Below are positions 1-7,290 of a stretch of 13,210 nucleotides of DNA, piece after piece. The DNA comes from Saprospiraceae bacterium. GTDB taxonomy: Bacteria > Bacteroidota > Bacteroidia > Chitinophagales > Saprospiraceae. Made by a program: the position numbers and the translations under genes. Positions within the stretch are counted from its first letter, which is position 1, and the number at the start of each line of letters is the position of its first letter. The DNA is taken from assembly GCA_013001805.1 (NCBI GenBank), contig JABDLW010000665.1, positions 1 to 13,210 of the forward strand, read 5' to 3'. A model generated the notes under the pieces. That model was not told the origin of the DNA. It worked only from the letters and a program-made list of their open reading frames with translations, and did not search any database.

Positions 1-2
1 CT

Positions 3-563
3 TTTGATGAAGCATGGCTCTACGATGCCAGGAAATTTACTGATTACACCTTAAAGTATTTTTATGATAGTGAATCGAAATTTTTTAATTACACATCCGA
101 CCTTGATCCTCCCCTAATTGCCCGCAAACGAGAACTTGGTGATAATGTGATACCTGGCTCAAACAGTGCAATGGCCAGAAATCTGCATGTACTGGGACAG
201 TATTTTCCCGACACCAGATATCAGGAATTATCTGATACCATGCTCTTCTCGATGCTCGGACCCATTCTGCAATCAGGCCAGACGAGCTTTTATTCAAATT
301 GGAGTATACTTTTTCTTGAGAAGATGCAGCCCACATATGAAGTAGCCATTGTGGGAAATGATTATTTATCGATGGCCGCCGAAATGCAAAAGTCTTTCTT
401 ACCCAATACTATTTTCCTTGGTGGAAGTGACGAAGGTACGCTTGCTCTGCTAAAGGATAAACTGCAGAGTGGCAGAACCATGATTTATGTCTGTCAAAAT
501 AAAGTATGCCAGCTCCCTGTAAGTGAACCTGCCCGGGCAATGGATCAACTTCGATATTTTTAG
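3..563 (+). CDS. YyaL/DUF255-type thioredoxin-domain protein, C-terminal part (5' truncated)
   Basis: The frame is open from the left window edge to TAG at 561-563, giving the last 186 residues; the start codon and N-terminal thioredoxin-like domain lie outside the window. The visible part matches the helical C-terminal region of the YyaL/SSP411 (DUF255) family: an ELGDNVIPGSNSAMARNL segment corresponds to the family's D-x-x-P-S-x-N-S helix region, and the protein ends with the typical VCQNKVCQLPV strand followed by a short helix. In this family an N-terminal thioredoxin fold precedes an (alpha/alpha)6 barrel resembling N-acylglucosamine 2-epimerases; the biochemical role is unsettled. The family is usually 650-700 residues long, so roughly a quarter is present. 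A GTG at 147 is only an internal codon, because homologous sequence continues upstream of it. Family assignment is from remembered motifs. Confidence 0.8.
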   Translation, partial: FDEAWLYDARKFTDYTLKYFYDSESKFFNYTSDLDPPLIARKRELGDNVIPGSNSAMARNLHVLGQYFPDTRYQELSDTMLFSMLGPILQSGQTSFYSNWSILFLEKMQPTYEVAIVGNDYLSMAAEMQKSFLPNTIFLGGSDEGTLALLKDKLQSGRTMIYVCQNKVCQLPVSEPARAMDQLRYF

Positions 564-566
564 GAA

Positions 567-584
567 GTCTCATATGCTTGAGAC
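567..584 (+). terminator. short hairpin just after the YyaL-like stop codon, possible terminator
   Basis: GTCTCA (567-572) and TGAGAC (579-584) form a perfect 6-bp stem with a 6-base loop, starting 4 bases after the stop codon. The following bases are T/C-rich (ATTCTCATATTATTTCTC) but contain no clean U-tract, so it is a weak candidate for an intrinsic terminator. It may only protect the 3' end or be chance. Confidence 0.3.
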
Positions 585-673
585 ATTCTCATATTATTTC
601 TCTTCATTTAAATCCTAAAATTTAATTTATTGAAAAAAGACGAGCTTGATTACTTCTTTGTCTGTTCCAATCC

Positions 674-1582
674 ATGAAGCAAAGTATTTTAATATTTTCT
701 GCTATTCTCCTCGGTGTACTTTTACCCTATGGATATTTAATTACATTCCTGATTAAATATAGTTTAATTGTTATGTTGTTCTTTGCCTTCCTGGCAATCA
801 AATTTTCCTTTAAAATTTTCTCTGTAAAACATTTTATCATTGTAACTGCCAACTTGCTCTTGCCGGTCCTTTTTTATTTTCTTGCTCTACCCTTTGGAAA
901 AAATCTTGCACTTACCGCCTTTGTAATTAGTATCCCACCAACGGCAGCAGCTGCACCTGTACTTGCCCAATTTATGCGTACGGATGTAGCATTTGTCACC
1001 GCCGCTGTACTTATCACCAATCCTGCGATTGCTTTTTTTATTCCAACGGTATTACCCTGGCTAATGCCAGTCACCACTCCAATCTTATTTTTAGAAGTCC
1101 TCATTCCGGTAATGACAGTGGTGGGTGTGCCTTTGATTTTATCAGCATTAATCAAGAAAATCAGTATCTCAGCAACTCAAAAAATTCTGAGATTTAAAAT
1201 TGTTGCTTTTTATTTATTCCTTTTTAATGTCTGGTTAGCTTGTGGAAATGCAACACATTTCCTGAGAAATGAAGGTAGCGACAGTGTCGCACTGATACCG
1301 CAGGTTTTTCTTCTCACCATACTCATCTGCGTGCTAAGTTTTCAACTGGGCCAGCGAATGGTAAAAAAAGAAATCGCCTTAGCCGGGAGTTTATCTTTAG
1401 GCAGAAAAAATACCATGTTCGGTCTTTGGTTGGCTTTAACTTTCGTAAATCCCGTGGTTGCTCTTGGCCCAATTTGCTATATAATAATGCAAAACATCTA
1501 CAATTCGTATCAGCTTATGATGGTTGAAAAAAAGCAAAGGACTCTGCTGGAACCTGCCACTCAATCAACTTCTGGCGACTAG
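674..1582 (+). CDS. BASS/SBF-family (bile acid:sodium symporter-like) membrane transporter
   Basis: This 302-residue protein is almost entirely hydrophobic, with about ten membrane segments (roughly residues 5-22, 26-44, 53-72, 76-97, 104-123, 136-157, 172-190, 207-224, 240-257, 260-279) and a short charged cytoplasmic tail. The length and helix number fit the BASS fold. Two spots resemble the family's crossed-helix motifs: IPPTAAAAPVLAQFMRTD around 87-104 in the first half, and GRKNTMFGLW around 243-252 in the second, which matches the G-x-x-N-x-x-L signature of TM9. Known members import organic anions with Na+; the substrate here cannot be read from sequence. The start at ATG 674 gives a sensible first helix; there is no clear Shine-Dalgarno. 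The gene converges on the ABC ATPase gene and shares its CTAG stop. ACR3 arsenite permeases are a related alternative but their cysteine motif is not seen. Confidence 0.65.
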   Translation: MKQSILIFSAILLGVLLPYGYLITFLIKYSLIVMLFFAFLAIKFSFKIFSVKHFIIVTANLLLPVLFYFLALPFGKNLALTAFVISIPPTAAAAPVLAQFMRTDVAFVTAAVLITNPAIAFFIPTVLPWLMPVTTPILFLEVLIPVMTVVGVPLILSALIKKISISATQKILRFKIVAFYLFLFNVWLACGNATHFLRNEGSDSVALIPQVFLLTILICVLSFQLGQRMVKKEIALAGSLSLGRKNTMFGLWLALTFVNPVVALGPICYIIMQNIYNSYQLMMVEKKQRTLLEPATQSTSGD

Positions 1583-2319
1583 GAAAAGATCTTTCCCTGA
1601 TGGCATCTCAATACACGTGAAGGATACTGGTCTATCAGCCGGTAGTCGTGAGTCGTAAAGATAATGGTCGTTTTCTTTTCCTGGTTCAGATCGTACAACA
1701 GCTTCAGGATATCGTCTGAGGTGTCCGGATCCAGATTACCTGTAGGCTCATCAGCAATTAAGAGGTCGGGATGATTGAGCAGGGCCCTTGCGATCGCCAC
1801 TCTTTGCTGCTCGCCTCCACTGAGCTCGTGAGGCATCTTATGTTTCATAAACTTGAGGCCAACCAGATTCAGGACCTCATCAATCCGGAGAGACTTTTCT
1901 CTTTTGTCCTTCCAACCGGTGGCATCCAATACAAACTGTAAATTGGCTTCCATACTCCGGTCATAAAGCAGATTAAAATCCTGAAAGACCATACCAAGAC
2001 GACGTCTCAGCCGATATAAATGTTGTTTTTTGATTTTTCGGAGATCAAATCCGGCTACATGACCATAACCGTTTCTCATGGGAAGCGCTCCGTAAATTGT
2101 CTTCAGAATGGATGATTTGCCACTGCCCGTTTTGCCTACCAGATAGATAAAGGCACCTGGTTCCAACTCGATATTTACGTTGTGTAAAACCAGGTGGTTC
2201 TCCTGGTAGATATCTGCATCACGTATAGCAACGACGGGGTGGGTATTATGCACCTCACCGGAAGAGATGATACTCCCGGAGTTACTTTCTATCATCGCGT
2301 TCTGTTGCAATTCTTTCAT
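1579..2319 (-). CDS. ftsE: FtsE-like ABC transporter ATP-binding protein
   Basis: A 246-residue ABC ATPase with all nucleotide-binding motifs: Walker A GKTGSGKSS (62-70), Q-loop Gln113 in VFQDFNLL, signature LSGGEQQRVAIARAL (166-180), Walker B LLIADEP (186-192), D-loop NLD (195-197) and H-loop His224. The DIYQENHLVL start of the domain, the GATGWKD-like segment (133-138, ATGWKD) and the short C-terminus match FtsE of Bacteroidota, the cytoplasmic ATPase that pairs with membrane protein FtsX in cell-wall hydrolase control during division. No ftsX is adjacent; in this phylum the two genes are often apart. The N-terminus has about 28 extra polar residues before the domain, so ATG at 2295 (Met9) is an alternative start. 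A LolD/MacB-type ATPase is the main alternative. The gene is transcribed away from ccmE. Confidence 0.8.
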   Translation of the reverse strand: MKELQQNAMIESNSGSIISSGEVHNTHPVVAIRDADIYQENHLVLHNVNIELEPGAFIYLVGKTGSGKSSILKTIYGALPMRNGYGHVAGFDLRKIKKQHLYRLRRRLGMVFQDFNLLYDRSMEANLQFVLDATGWKDKREKSLRIDEVLNLVGLKFMKHKMPHELSGGEQQRVAIARALLNHPDLLIADEPTGNLDPDTSDDILKLLYDLNQEKKTTIIFTTHDYRLIDQYPSRVLRCHQGKIFS

Positions 2320-2338
2320 AGCCTGATCTATTAGATAA

Positions 2339-2369
2339 TAAAGATATGTATAATTGTCTGAAACACAAT
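2339..2369 (-). promoter_or_regulatory. predicted Bacteroidota-type promoter for the ftsE-like gene
   Basis: Read on the minus strand, ATTG (2366-2369) is followed after exactly 19 bases by TATCTTTA (2339-2346). These match the Bacteroidota consensus TTTG-N19-TAnnTTTG at 3 of 4 and 7 of 8 positions. The -7 box ends 19 bases before the ATG at 2319, implying a short leader. This is pattern matching in an AT-rich region, so chance is possible. Confidence 0.4.
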
Positions 2370-2411
2370 AATCTAAAAAAACATTTTTTCTTTCTCGTGC
2401 ATTATTGTATT

Positions 2412-2419
2412 TCTATTTG
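2412..2419 (+). promoter_or_regulatory. weak candidate -7 box for ccmE-ccmF
   Basis: TCTATTTG matches TAnnTTTG at 7 of 8 positions and lies 30 bases before the ccmE start codon. The expected -33 position is merely T-rich (TCTT), so the match is poor. The 130-base divergent gap 2320-2449 must contain a promoter for ccmE if that pair is not read from elsewhere. Confidence 0.22.
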
Positions 2420-2449
2420 TAATTTCGTACCTCGATTTTAAATCTAACG

Positions 2450-2851
2450 ATGAGAGGTATAAAAAAGATACATATCATTGGCCTTTTCATGGTCGTACTG
2501 GCAGTTGTCCTATTGCTTTCTGCTTCGAAAGACATGAGCTCATATGCGACTTTTGCTCAGGCTGACACCTCATCCAGACCAGTAAAAGTGGTGGGTGTGC
2601 TAGCAAAAGACAAAGAGATGTACTATGAACCAGCAAAAGATCCCAACTACTTTTCCTTCTATGTCAGGGATTCGGACGGTATCGAGCGCAAAGTGATTCT
2701 GCACGACGCCAAGCCACAAGACTTTGAGATGAGTGAGCAGATTGTGGTCACAGGACAGATGGAGCAAGAACATTTTGTTGCCAGCGATCTTTTGATGAAG
2801 TGTCCGTCGAAATACAAAGATGAAGAGATATCCGTGAGGTCCGACATCTAA
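2450..2851 (+). CDS. ccmE: Cytochrome c maturation haem chaperone CcmE, CxxxY variant
   Basis: A 133-residue protein with one N-terminal membrane anchor (about 7-25) and a small beta-barrel (OB-fold) periplasmic domain. The strands VKVVGVLAKD (45-54), FSFYVRDSDG (68-77), KVILHDAKP (81-89) and QIVVTGQMEQEHFVASDLLMKCPSKY (97-122) follow the CcmE order. CcmE binds haem covalently and hands it to CcmF. In classical CcmE the attachment residue is His in H-x-x-x-Y; here the position is Cys118 in CPSKY (Cys118, Tyr122). This CxxxY form is known from Desulfovibrio and archaea, where CcmH is missing. The gene is complete, so this is a variant rather than a decayed copy. It lies 6 bases before ccmF, indicating co-transcription and probable translational coupling. 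No clear Shine-Dalgarno is present. Confidence 0.85.
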   Translation: MRGIKKIHIIGLFMVVLAVVLLLSASKDMSSYATFAQADTSSRPVKVVGVLAKDKEMYYEPAKDPNYFSFYVRDSDGIERKVILHDAKPQDFEMSEQIVVTGQMEQEHFVASDLLMKCPSKYKDEEISVRSDI

Positions 2852-2857
2852 CACTTC

Positions 2858-5704
2858 ATGCAAGAAATAAATTATATTGGTGAACATCTGGCTCCGGGCC
2901 GGCTAGGTCAGTTTTTTCTGGTTCTGGCCTTCTGTGCTGCGGCTCTCGCCGCTGTGGCCTATTATTTCGCCACCTTTCGCAAACATTTGGCTGAAGAGGC
3001 ATTAACCTGGAAAAAAATTGGACGGGTCGCCTTCATTGTCAAGGCTATCTCTATTTTTAGTGCCATCGGCATTATGTTTTTCATGATGATCAATAAGTAC
3101 TATGAATATGAGTACGTTTGGTCACACGTGGCAGATTACTTGCCCTTCCGCTACCTGTTTCCTGCTTTTTGGGAGGGACAACAAGGAAGTTTTCTACTTT
3201 GGATTTTTTGGCATACGATTCTGGGATTTGTCTTATTACGGTGGGCAAAATCCTGGGAGACATCAACCCTGGCCGTGCTCTCCGCGGTTCAGGTCGTATT
3301 GATTTCGATGATACTAGGTGTCTATTTGTTACCCGAATTTCGCCTCGGGGTGACGCCTTTTAATCTTCTTCGTGAAAGCGAAGGGATGTCAAATCTGCCA
3401 ATTTTCAGCAACGCCAACTACCTCAGTATGATCGAAGGCAAAGGCCTGAATCCACTGTTGCAGAACTATTGGATGATCATTCACCCACCTACGCTCTTTC
3501 TGGGATTTGCCTCGGTGACCATTCCCTTTTGTTTCGCGATAGCGGGATTCTGGGAAAAGCGCTACACCGAATGGCTCAAACCTGTCTTACCCTGGGCCTT
3601 GTTCAGTGGTGCCATTTTGGGTACCGGCATTGTTATGGGCGGTGCCTGGGCTTATGAAGCTCTCAGCTTTGGTGGGTACTGGGCCTGGGATCCTGTCGAA
3701 AACGCCTCCCTGGTTCCCTGGTTGATTTTAATTGGAGGAATACACACTAATTTAGTAGCACGAAGTACCAAACATTCGATCAAAGGCACCTTCATATTCT
3801 ATGCGTTGTCATTTATCTTTATTTTGTATTCCACCTTTCTTACCCGAAGTGGAATCCTGGGCGATAGCTCGGTCCATGCGTTTACCGAAATGGGCCTGGA
3901 ATGGCAGCTGGTGATCCTGATTGCCCTCTTTACTGTATTACCAGGAATTCTGTATGTTTTGCATCACCGGAGTGTACCTACCCCGGAAAAAGAAGAGTCC
4001 ATGACTTCCCGGGAGTTCTGGATGTTCATAGGATCGCTGGTCCTGTTATTCTCCGCGGGGCTGATTACTTTTACCACTTCACTGCCGGTCCTTAACAAAC
4101 TAATGGATGTCTACGGAACCATTGTGGGGCAGGATGTGAGCAGCTGGCATAAAGCGTCTCCTGCTGATCCGATTTCTCACTACAATAAATACCAGGTTTG
4201 GATTGCTTTTTTCATAGGCATGCTCACAGGTATTACTCAATTTCTCATCTACCGCGGAAGTAACTGGCCGGCAAAAAAGAGAACGTTCTATAAGAACACG
4301 TTGTTTAACCTCGCCCTCAGTGCTGTGGTCAGTTTTATGGTAAATCAATGGATCAAAGCTGACACATATGGATATATCCTATTACTATTCAGTGCTGTTT
4401 TTGCTATCGTTTCCAATCTGCAATATCTGGTAACCGTCTTAAAATTTAAATGGAAAGCCTCTGCTTCAATTTTCTCACACGTAGGATTCGGATTAATGGT
4501 TCTTGGTGTCCTTGCCTCCGGTATCAACAAAACCTACATTTCCAACAACGAATTTGCCATGCGTGGCATATTTAGTGAGAATGACGAGCGCCTGCAGACG
4601 AATGTGTATTTGATAAAAGGTGAACCACTTTATATGGGTGGATTTCTGGCCACTTATGTATCAGATACTATGATCGACCATGAGCGCACCTATCGCATTA
4701 AATTTGACCGTCTCAATGAAGAGAAGCAAGAAGTGCAAGAAAGCTTCGAATTGACACCGTTTCTCACTTACAATGCGGAAAAAACCGAAATGGTGAATCC
4801 CAATCCCAGTACCAAACGCTACCTGGACAGAGATATTTTCTCCCATATTACTGCCGCACCATCCCGGCACATCAGTTTAGCTGCTGCCAGGGAAGAAGAC
4901 GATAGTTTGAAATACCAGACACATAATTTCAGGATTGGGGAGACAAAAGAAATCGGCGGTATTGCTTTTAATTTTGAACGTGTCATTGTCTCACCTGTCC
5001 ACAAAGAGTATGTAGCCGAAGATGGAGATTTGGCATATGGCGCCGAAATAGTAGTTTGGGACTCAGTAACTGCACCGCAAAGCCTATTTCCCGTTCTGGC
5101 CATCAAACAACAAAAATATATTTACAGCTATTTTGACGCGAGTAATAAACTGGGGGTGCGCATCCGCATCACCGAAGAAGGGCTAAATAAGGTATACCCG
5201 GATGAGCAATCCTTAAGTTATGAGACTTACCGGCAAAAATTGGGCGATTCATTTTATTTTGATGACCATAAGATCACGATAGCCGGTTTTGACAAAGATC
5301 CTGTTCATCCATCATATATTGCTAAAGAGGGAGACATCGCAGTTGCTGTGCGATTGGAGATTACCACCCCTGACGGTTTTCAGGCTCTTGCAAAGCCCAT
5401 TTTTCTTATTCGCGACAATCGCACGTACATGATCCGTGATTATCTGCCGAATTTGGGATTGACTTTGCGTTTTTCTTCTATCGACCCCAATACTGAAGAG
5501 CTTGAGCTCATGGTTGCAAAAAACAACATCTCGGATATGGAATTTCCCGTGGAAATTGCACTGGATGCACCCAGAGATGACTATATTGTTTTGGCGGCGA
5601 TCGAATTCCCTGGAATTAACCTGTTTTGGATCGGCACCACACTGATGATGTTAGGGATGTTAATGGGCATGTGGCGTAAAATCCGATTGCCAAAAAGAAT
5701 ATAA
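2858..5704 (+). CDS. ccmF: Cytochrome c haem lyase subunit CcmF, long form
   Basis: A 948-residue polytopic membrane protein of the haem-handling HHP family that transfers haem from CcmE to apocytochrome c. The WWD-type signature is GGYWAWDPVENASLVPWL (272-289). Four histidines fit the haem-binding set of E. coli CcmF: His209 in HPPTLFLG, His295 in GGIHTNL, His340 in SSVHAFTEMG and His541 in SHVGFGLMVLG. Helices fill about residues 17-560; a large soluble periplasmic region (about 565-915) precedes a final helix (about 918-938). E. coli CcmF is near 650 residues, so this soluble region is greatly enlarged; it contains two clearly related copies of a beta-rich module (about 692-772 and 797-875). 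The start at ATG 2858 lies 6 bases after the ccmE stop. No ccmH, ccmG, ccmB or ccmC gene is in the window. Confidence 0.92.
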   Translation: MQEINYIGEHLAPGRLGQFFLVLAFCAAALAAVAYYFATFRKHLAEEALTWKKIGRVAFIVKAISIFSAIGIMFFMMINKYYEYEYVWSHVADYLPFRYLFPAFWEGQQGSFLLWIFWHTILGFVLLRWAKSWETSTLAVLSAVQVVLISMILGVYLLPEFRLGVTPFNLLRESEGMSNLPIFSNANYLSMIEGKGLNPLLQNYWMIIHPPTLFLGFASVTIPFCFAIAGFWEKRYTEWLKPVLPWALFSGAILGTGIVMGGAWAYEALSFGGYWAWDPVENASLVPWLILIGGIHTNLVARSTKHSIKGTFIFYALSFIFILYSTFLTRSGILGDSSVHAFTEMGLEWQLVILIALFTVLPGILYVLHHRSVPTPEKEESMTSREFWMFIGSLVLLFSAGLITFTTSLPVLNKLMDVYGTIVGQDVSSWHKASPADPISHYNKYQVWIAFFIGMLTGITQFLIYRGSNWPAKKRTFYKNTLFNLALSAVVSFMVNQWIKADTYGYILLLFSAVFAIVSNLQYLVTVLKFKWKASASIFSHVGFGLMVLGVLASGINKTYISNNEFAMRGIFSENDERLQTNVYLIKGEPLYMGGFLATYVSDTMIDHERTYRIKFDRLNEEKQEVQESFELTPFLTYNAEKTEMVNPNPSTKRYLDRDIFSHITAAPSRHISLAAAREEDDSLKYQTHNFRIGETKEIGGIAFNFERVIVSPVHKEYVAEDGDLAYGAEIVVWDSVTAPQSLFPVLAIKQQKYIYSYFDASNKLGVRIRITEEGLNKVYPDEQSLSYETYRQKLGDSFYFDDHKITIAGFDKDPVHPSYIAKEGDIAVAVRLEITTPDGFQALAKPIFLIRDNRTYMIRDYLPNLGLTLRFSSIDPNTEELELMVAKNNISDMEFPVEIALDAPRDDYIVLAAIEFPGINLFWIGTTLMMLGMLMGMWRKIRLPKRI

Positions 5705-5771
5705 GATCGAATAGTATTTAATTAATAACATACAATATCACTTTCTCCACCAAAATGATGCATTTTACATT

Positions 5772-6554
5772 ATGAAAATTAGCTTTATCGGGTCAGGTAA
5801 CGTGGCAACTCACCTGGCATTGGCCCTTAATAAAATAGGCGGCATTAGTATCCAACAAATTATCAGCAAAGATAAAGGACACGCCAAAAATCTAGCCATG
5901 CAAGTTAAAGCTGATCATACCGACGAGTTATCCCGTATAAGGACTAATTTTGATCTTTTAATATTTGCGGTAAATGATGATGCCCTAACCGATATTCTGA
6001 AGGACATCGATTTACCAGATAATAAATTGCTGTGTCACACGGCTGGTAGTGTTCCCTCGACAATTTTTGAAAATATTACGCGAAAATTTGGTGTAATTTA
6101 TCCTCTGCAGACATTTTCAAAAAATAAGCCGGTTGACTGGAAAGAAATTCCGATTTTTATTACCTCCTCTGATGATTCAACCGAGAAGAGGCTCACGCAT
6201 CTCACTAAGCAATTAAGTAAAAACAATCAGGTAATTTCCGACGAACAACGTTTTGCCCTGCATGTGGCTGCTGTTTTTGCTTGCAACTTTGCCAACACTG
6301 CCATGACCATAAGTCAACAAATTTGCGAGGAGCACGAACTTGATTTTGGCCTCATTCATCCGCTGATTTCAGAAACCTTTGATAAAGCCATGCGCAATGG
6401 TCCGAAACACTCGCAAACAGGCCCAGCAAAAAGAGGTGATGTCAGTGTCATGAATAAACATCTGAATTTTCTCAAAGAGAAACCCCTGGAGAAACAACTC
6501 TATGAATTAATGAGCCAATACATTGCCAATAGGTATGGAAAGGACATTAATTAA
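5772..6554 (+). CDS. Rossmann-like and DUF2520 domain protein (NADP oxidoreductase-like)
   Basis: A 260-residue soluble protein. The N-terminal domain (1-115) is a Rossmann fold with the dinucleotide motif GSGNVA (7-12), a strand LLIFAVNDD (62-70), and the conserved HTAGS (89-93) and YPLQTFS (110-116) segments. The C-terminal helical domain (about 130-250) is DUF2520, with HVAAVFACNFANT (164-176) and QTGPAKRGD (215-223). The architecture resembles F420-dependent NADP oxidoreductase and 6-phosphogluconate dehydrogenase-like enzymes, but no substrate is established for the family as far as I know. Length is normal, no frameshift is seen, and the gene is preceded by an AT-rich 67-base leader after ccmF. 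It could be read through from ccmF, but a functional link is not evident. It ends 155 bases before the convergent DUF1761 gene. Confidence 0.85.
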   Translation: MKISFIGSGNVATHLALALNKIGGISIQQIISKDKGHAKNLAMQVKADHTDELSRIRTNFDLLIFAVNDDALTDILKDIDLPDNKLLCHTAGSVPSTIFENITRKFGVIYPLQTFSKNKPVDWKEIPIFITSSDDSTEKRLTHLTKQLSKNNQVISDEQRFALHVAAVFACNFANTAMTISQQICEEHELDFGLIHPLISETFDKAMRNGPKHSQTGPAKRGDVSVMNKHLNFLKEKPLEKQLYELMSQYIANRYGKDIN

Positions 6555-6709
6555 TCAATTAATCTGACTGTTAATACATCGGAACCTTGTCAGGGAGAAC
6601 ATGTTATAGCCAGGAGAGTCATCTTATTACCCATCTATGTCTACAAACGTAGTACACAGTCCAATCACTGTCAAAGGTAAGGCGGAAATTTTCTACTGTG
6701 AGCTGCTTC
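6555..6709. other. intergenic gap between convergent genes, no clear terminator
   Basis: This 155-base gap separates two converging stop codons. Only short dyads are visible, such as ACAGT-CCAATC-ACTGT and CTGAC/GTCAG with a 20-base loop, and none is followed by a T-run in either direction. I see no supported small gene or RNA here. Confidence 0.4.
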
Positions 6710-7129
6710 CTATCCGCTTTTCCTCCAGCCACCAAGAAGTACACCGGTCACTATCAAAGCCAACATGCTGTAACCTCCAGTAATCCAGGATAGCCCATAA
6801 GGCCGGTTTGCAAACATATCTCCAGTCATATCACTCAAAAAGACAAAACTAAAACCGATCAAAAGCCCAATCAGAGCTCCATTAATCGCATTGGTCACAT
6901 TTAATCTGGTGAATAACCACGCTAGTGTATATACAGGAATGATGGTGGCAATGATGTTGGTAATCCAAATTCCCGCTCCCGGAGGATTGGCCTCGACGGT
7001 CGCCCTATCAAGTCCCACATGAGCCATCCAAGCGTCGCCAAACAAGGGACCATACCACAAAAACCCAAGGACTGTTAGCAACACAACGGCTACCCAAACG
7101 GCTGCATGATTGATTTTTAAGTCTTGCAT
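6710..7129 (-). CDS. DUF1761 family small membrane protein
   Basis: A 139-residue protein with four predicted membrane helices (about 8-29, 53-75, 81-100 and 116-134). After the first helix it carries WYGPLFGDAWM (25-35), the recognisable DUF1761 motif (W-Y-G-P-x-F-G-x-x-W), preceded by the typical N-H at residues 7-8 near the N-terminus. Length is normal for the family. No biochemical function is known to me. The gene is monocistronic, on the opposite strand to its neighbours and divergent from the DUF885 gene. The start at 7129 puts the NH motif right at the N-terminus as in relatives. Confidence 0.82.
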   Translation of the reverse strand: MQDLKINHAAVWVAVVLLTVLGFLWYGPLFGDAWMAHVGLDRATVEANPPGAGIWITNIIATIIPVYTLAWLFTRLNVTNAINGALIGLLIGFSFVFLSDMTGDMFANRPYGLSWITGGYSMLALIVTGVLLGGWRKSG

Positions 7130-7144
7130 AATTTTTCGTTTTAA

Positions 7145-7172
7145 CTAAAATAAACATTTCCATCGACTACAA
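7145..7172 (-). promoter_or_regulatory. possible Bacteroidota-type promoter for the DUF1761 gene
   Basis: On the minus strand TTG (7170-7172) is followed after 17 bases by TATTTTAG (7145-7152), matching TAnnTTTG at 7 of 8 positions. It ends 15 bases before the start codon. The spacing is at the short end of what is reported for the phylum, so support is weak. Confidence 0.22.
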
Positions 7173-7290
7173 GAAGCGAGCACCTCACCTGCTTTGAAAT
7201 AGCACTGTGTAACGCCAGCAGTGGTTTTACCGATAATTATTTATTAATTCAATACTTTTAGGCCGTTATTTCAAAACATCGCACCAGCTT

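Noticed and set aside
147..563. GTG at 147 as the real start of a small 138-residue protein
   Set aside because: The same frame continues to the left edge with sequence that fits the YyaL-like family, so the gene is truncated by the window rather than short.
874..1155. 93-residue minus-strand frame inside the BASS-like gene
   Set aside because: It is the low-complexity complement of membrane helices and has no supporting motif.
2801..2815. CcmE lacking the catalytic His read as a decayed or non-functional gene
   Set aside because: The gene is intact, correctly placed 6 bases before ccmF, and the Cys-x-x-x-Tyr form is a known functional variant.
4819..5106. Antisense open frames within ccmF (for example 4819-5106 and 4100-4348)
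   Set aside because: They lie wholly inside a well-supported CcmF frame and show no independent start signal or domain.
6555..6709. Possible bidirectional terminator or small RNA between convergent genes
   Set aside because: Only 4-5 bp dyads with no following T-run were found; not enough to call either.
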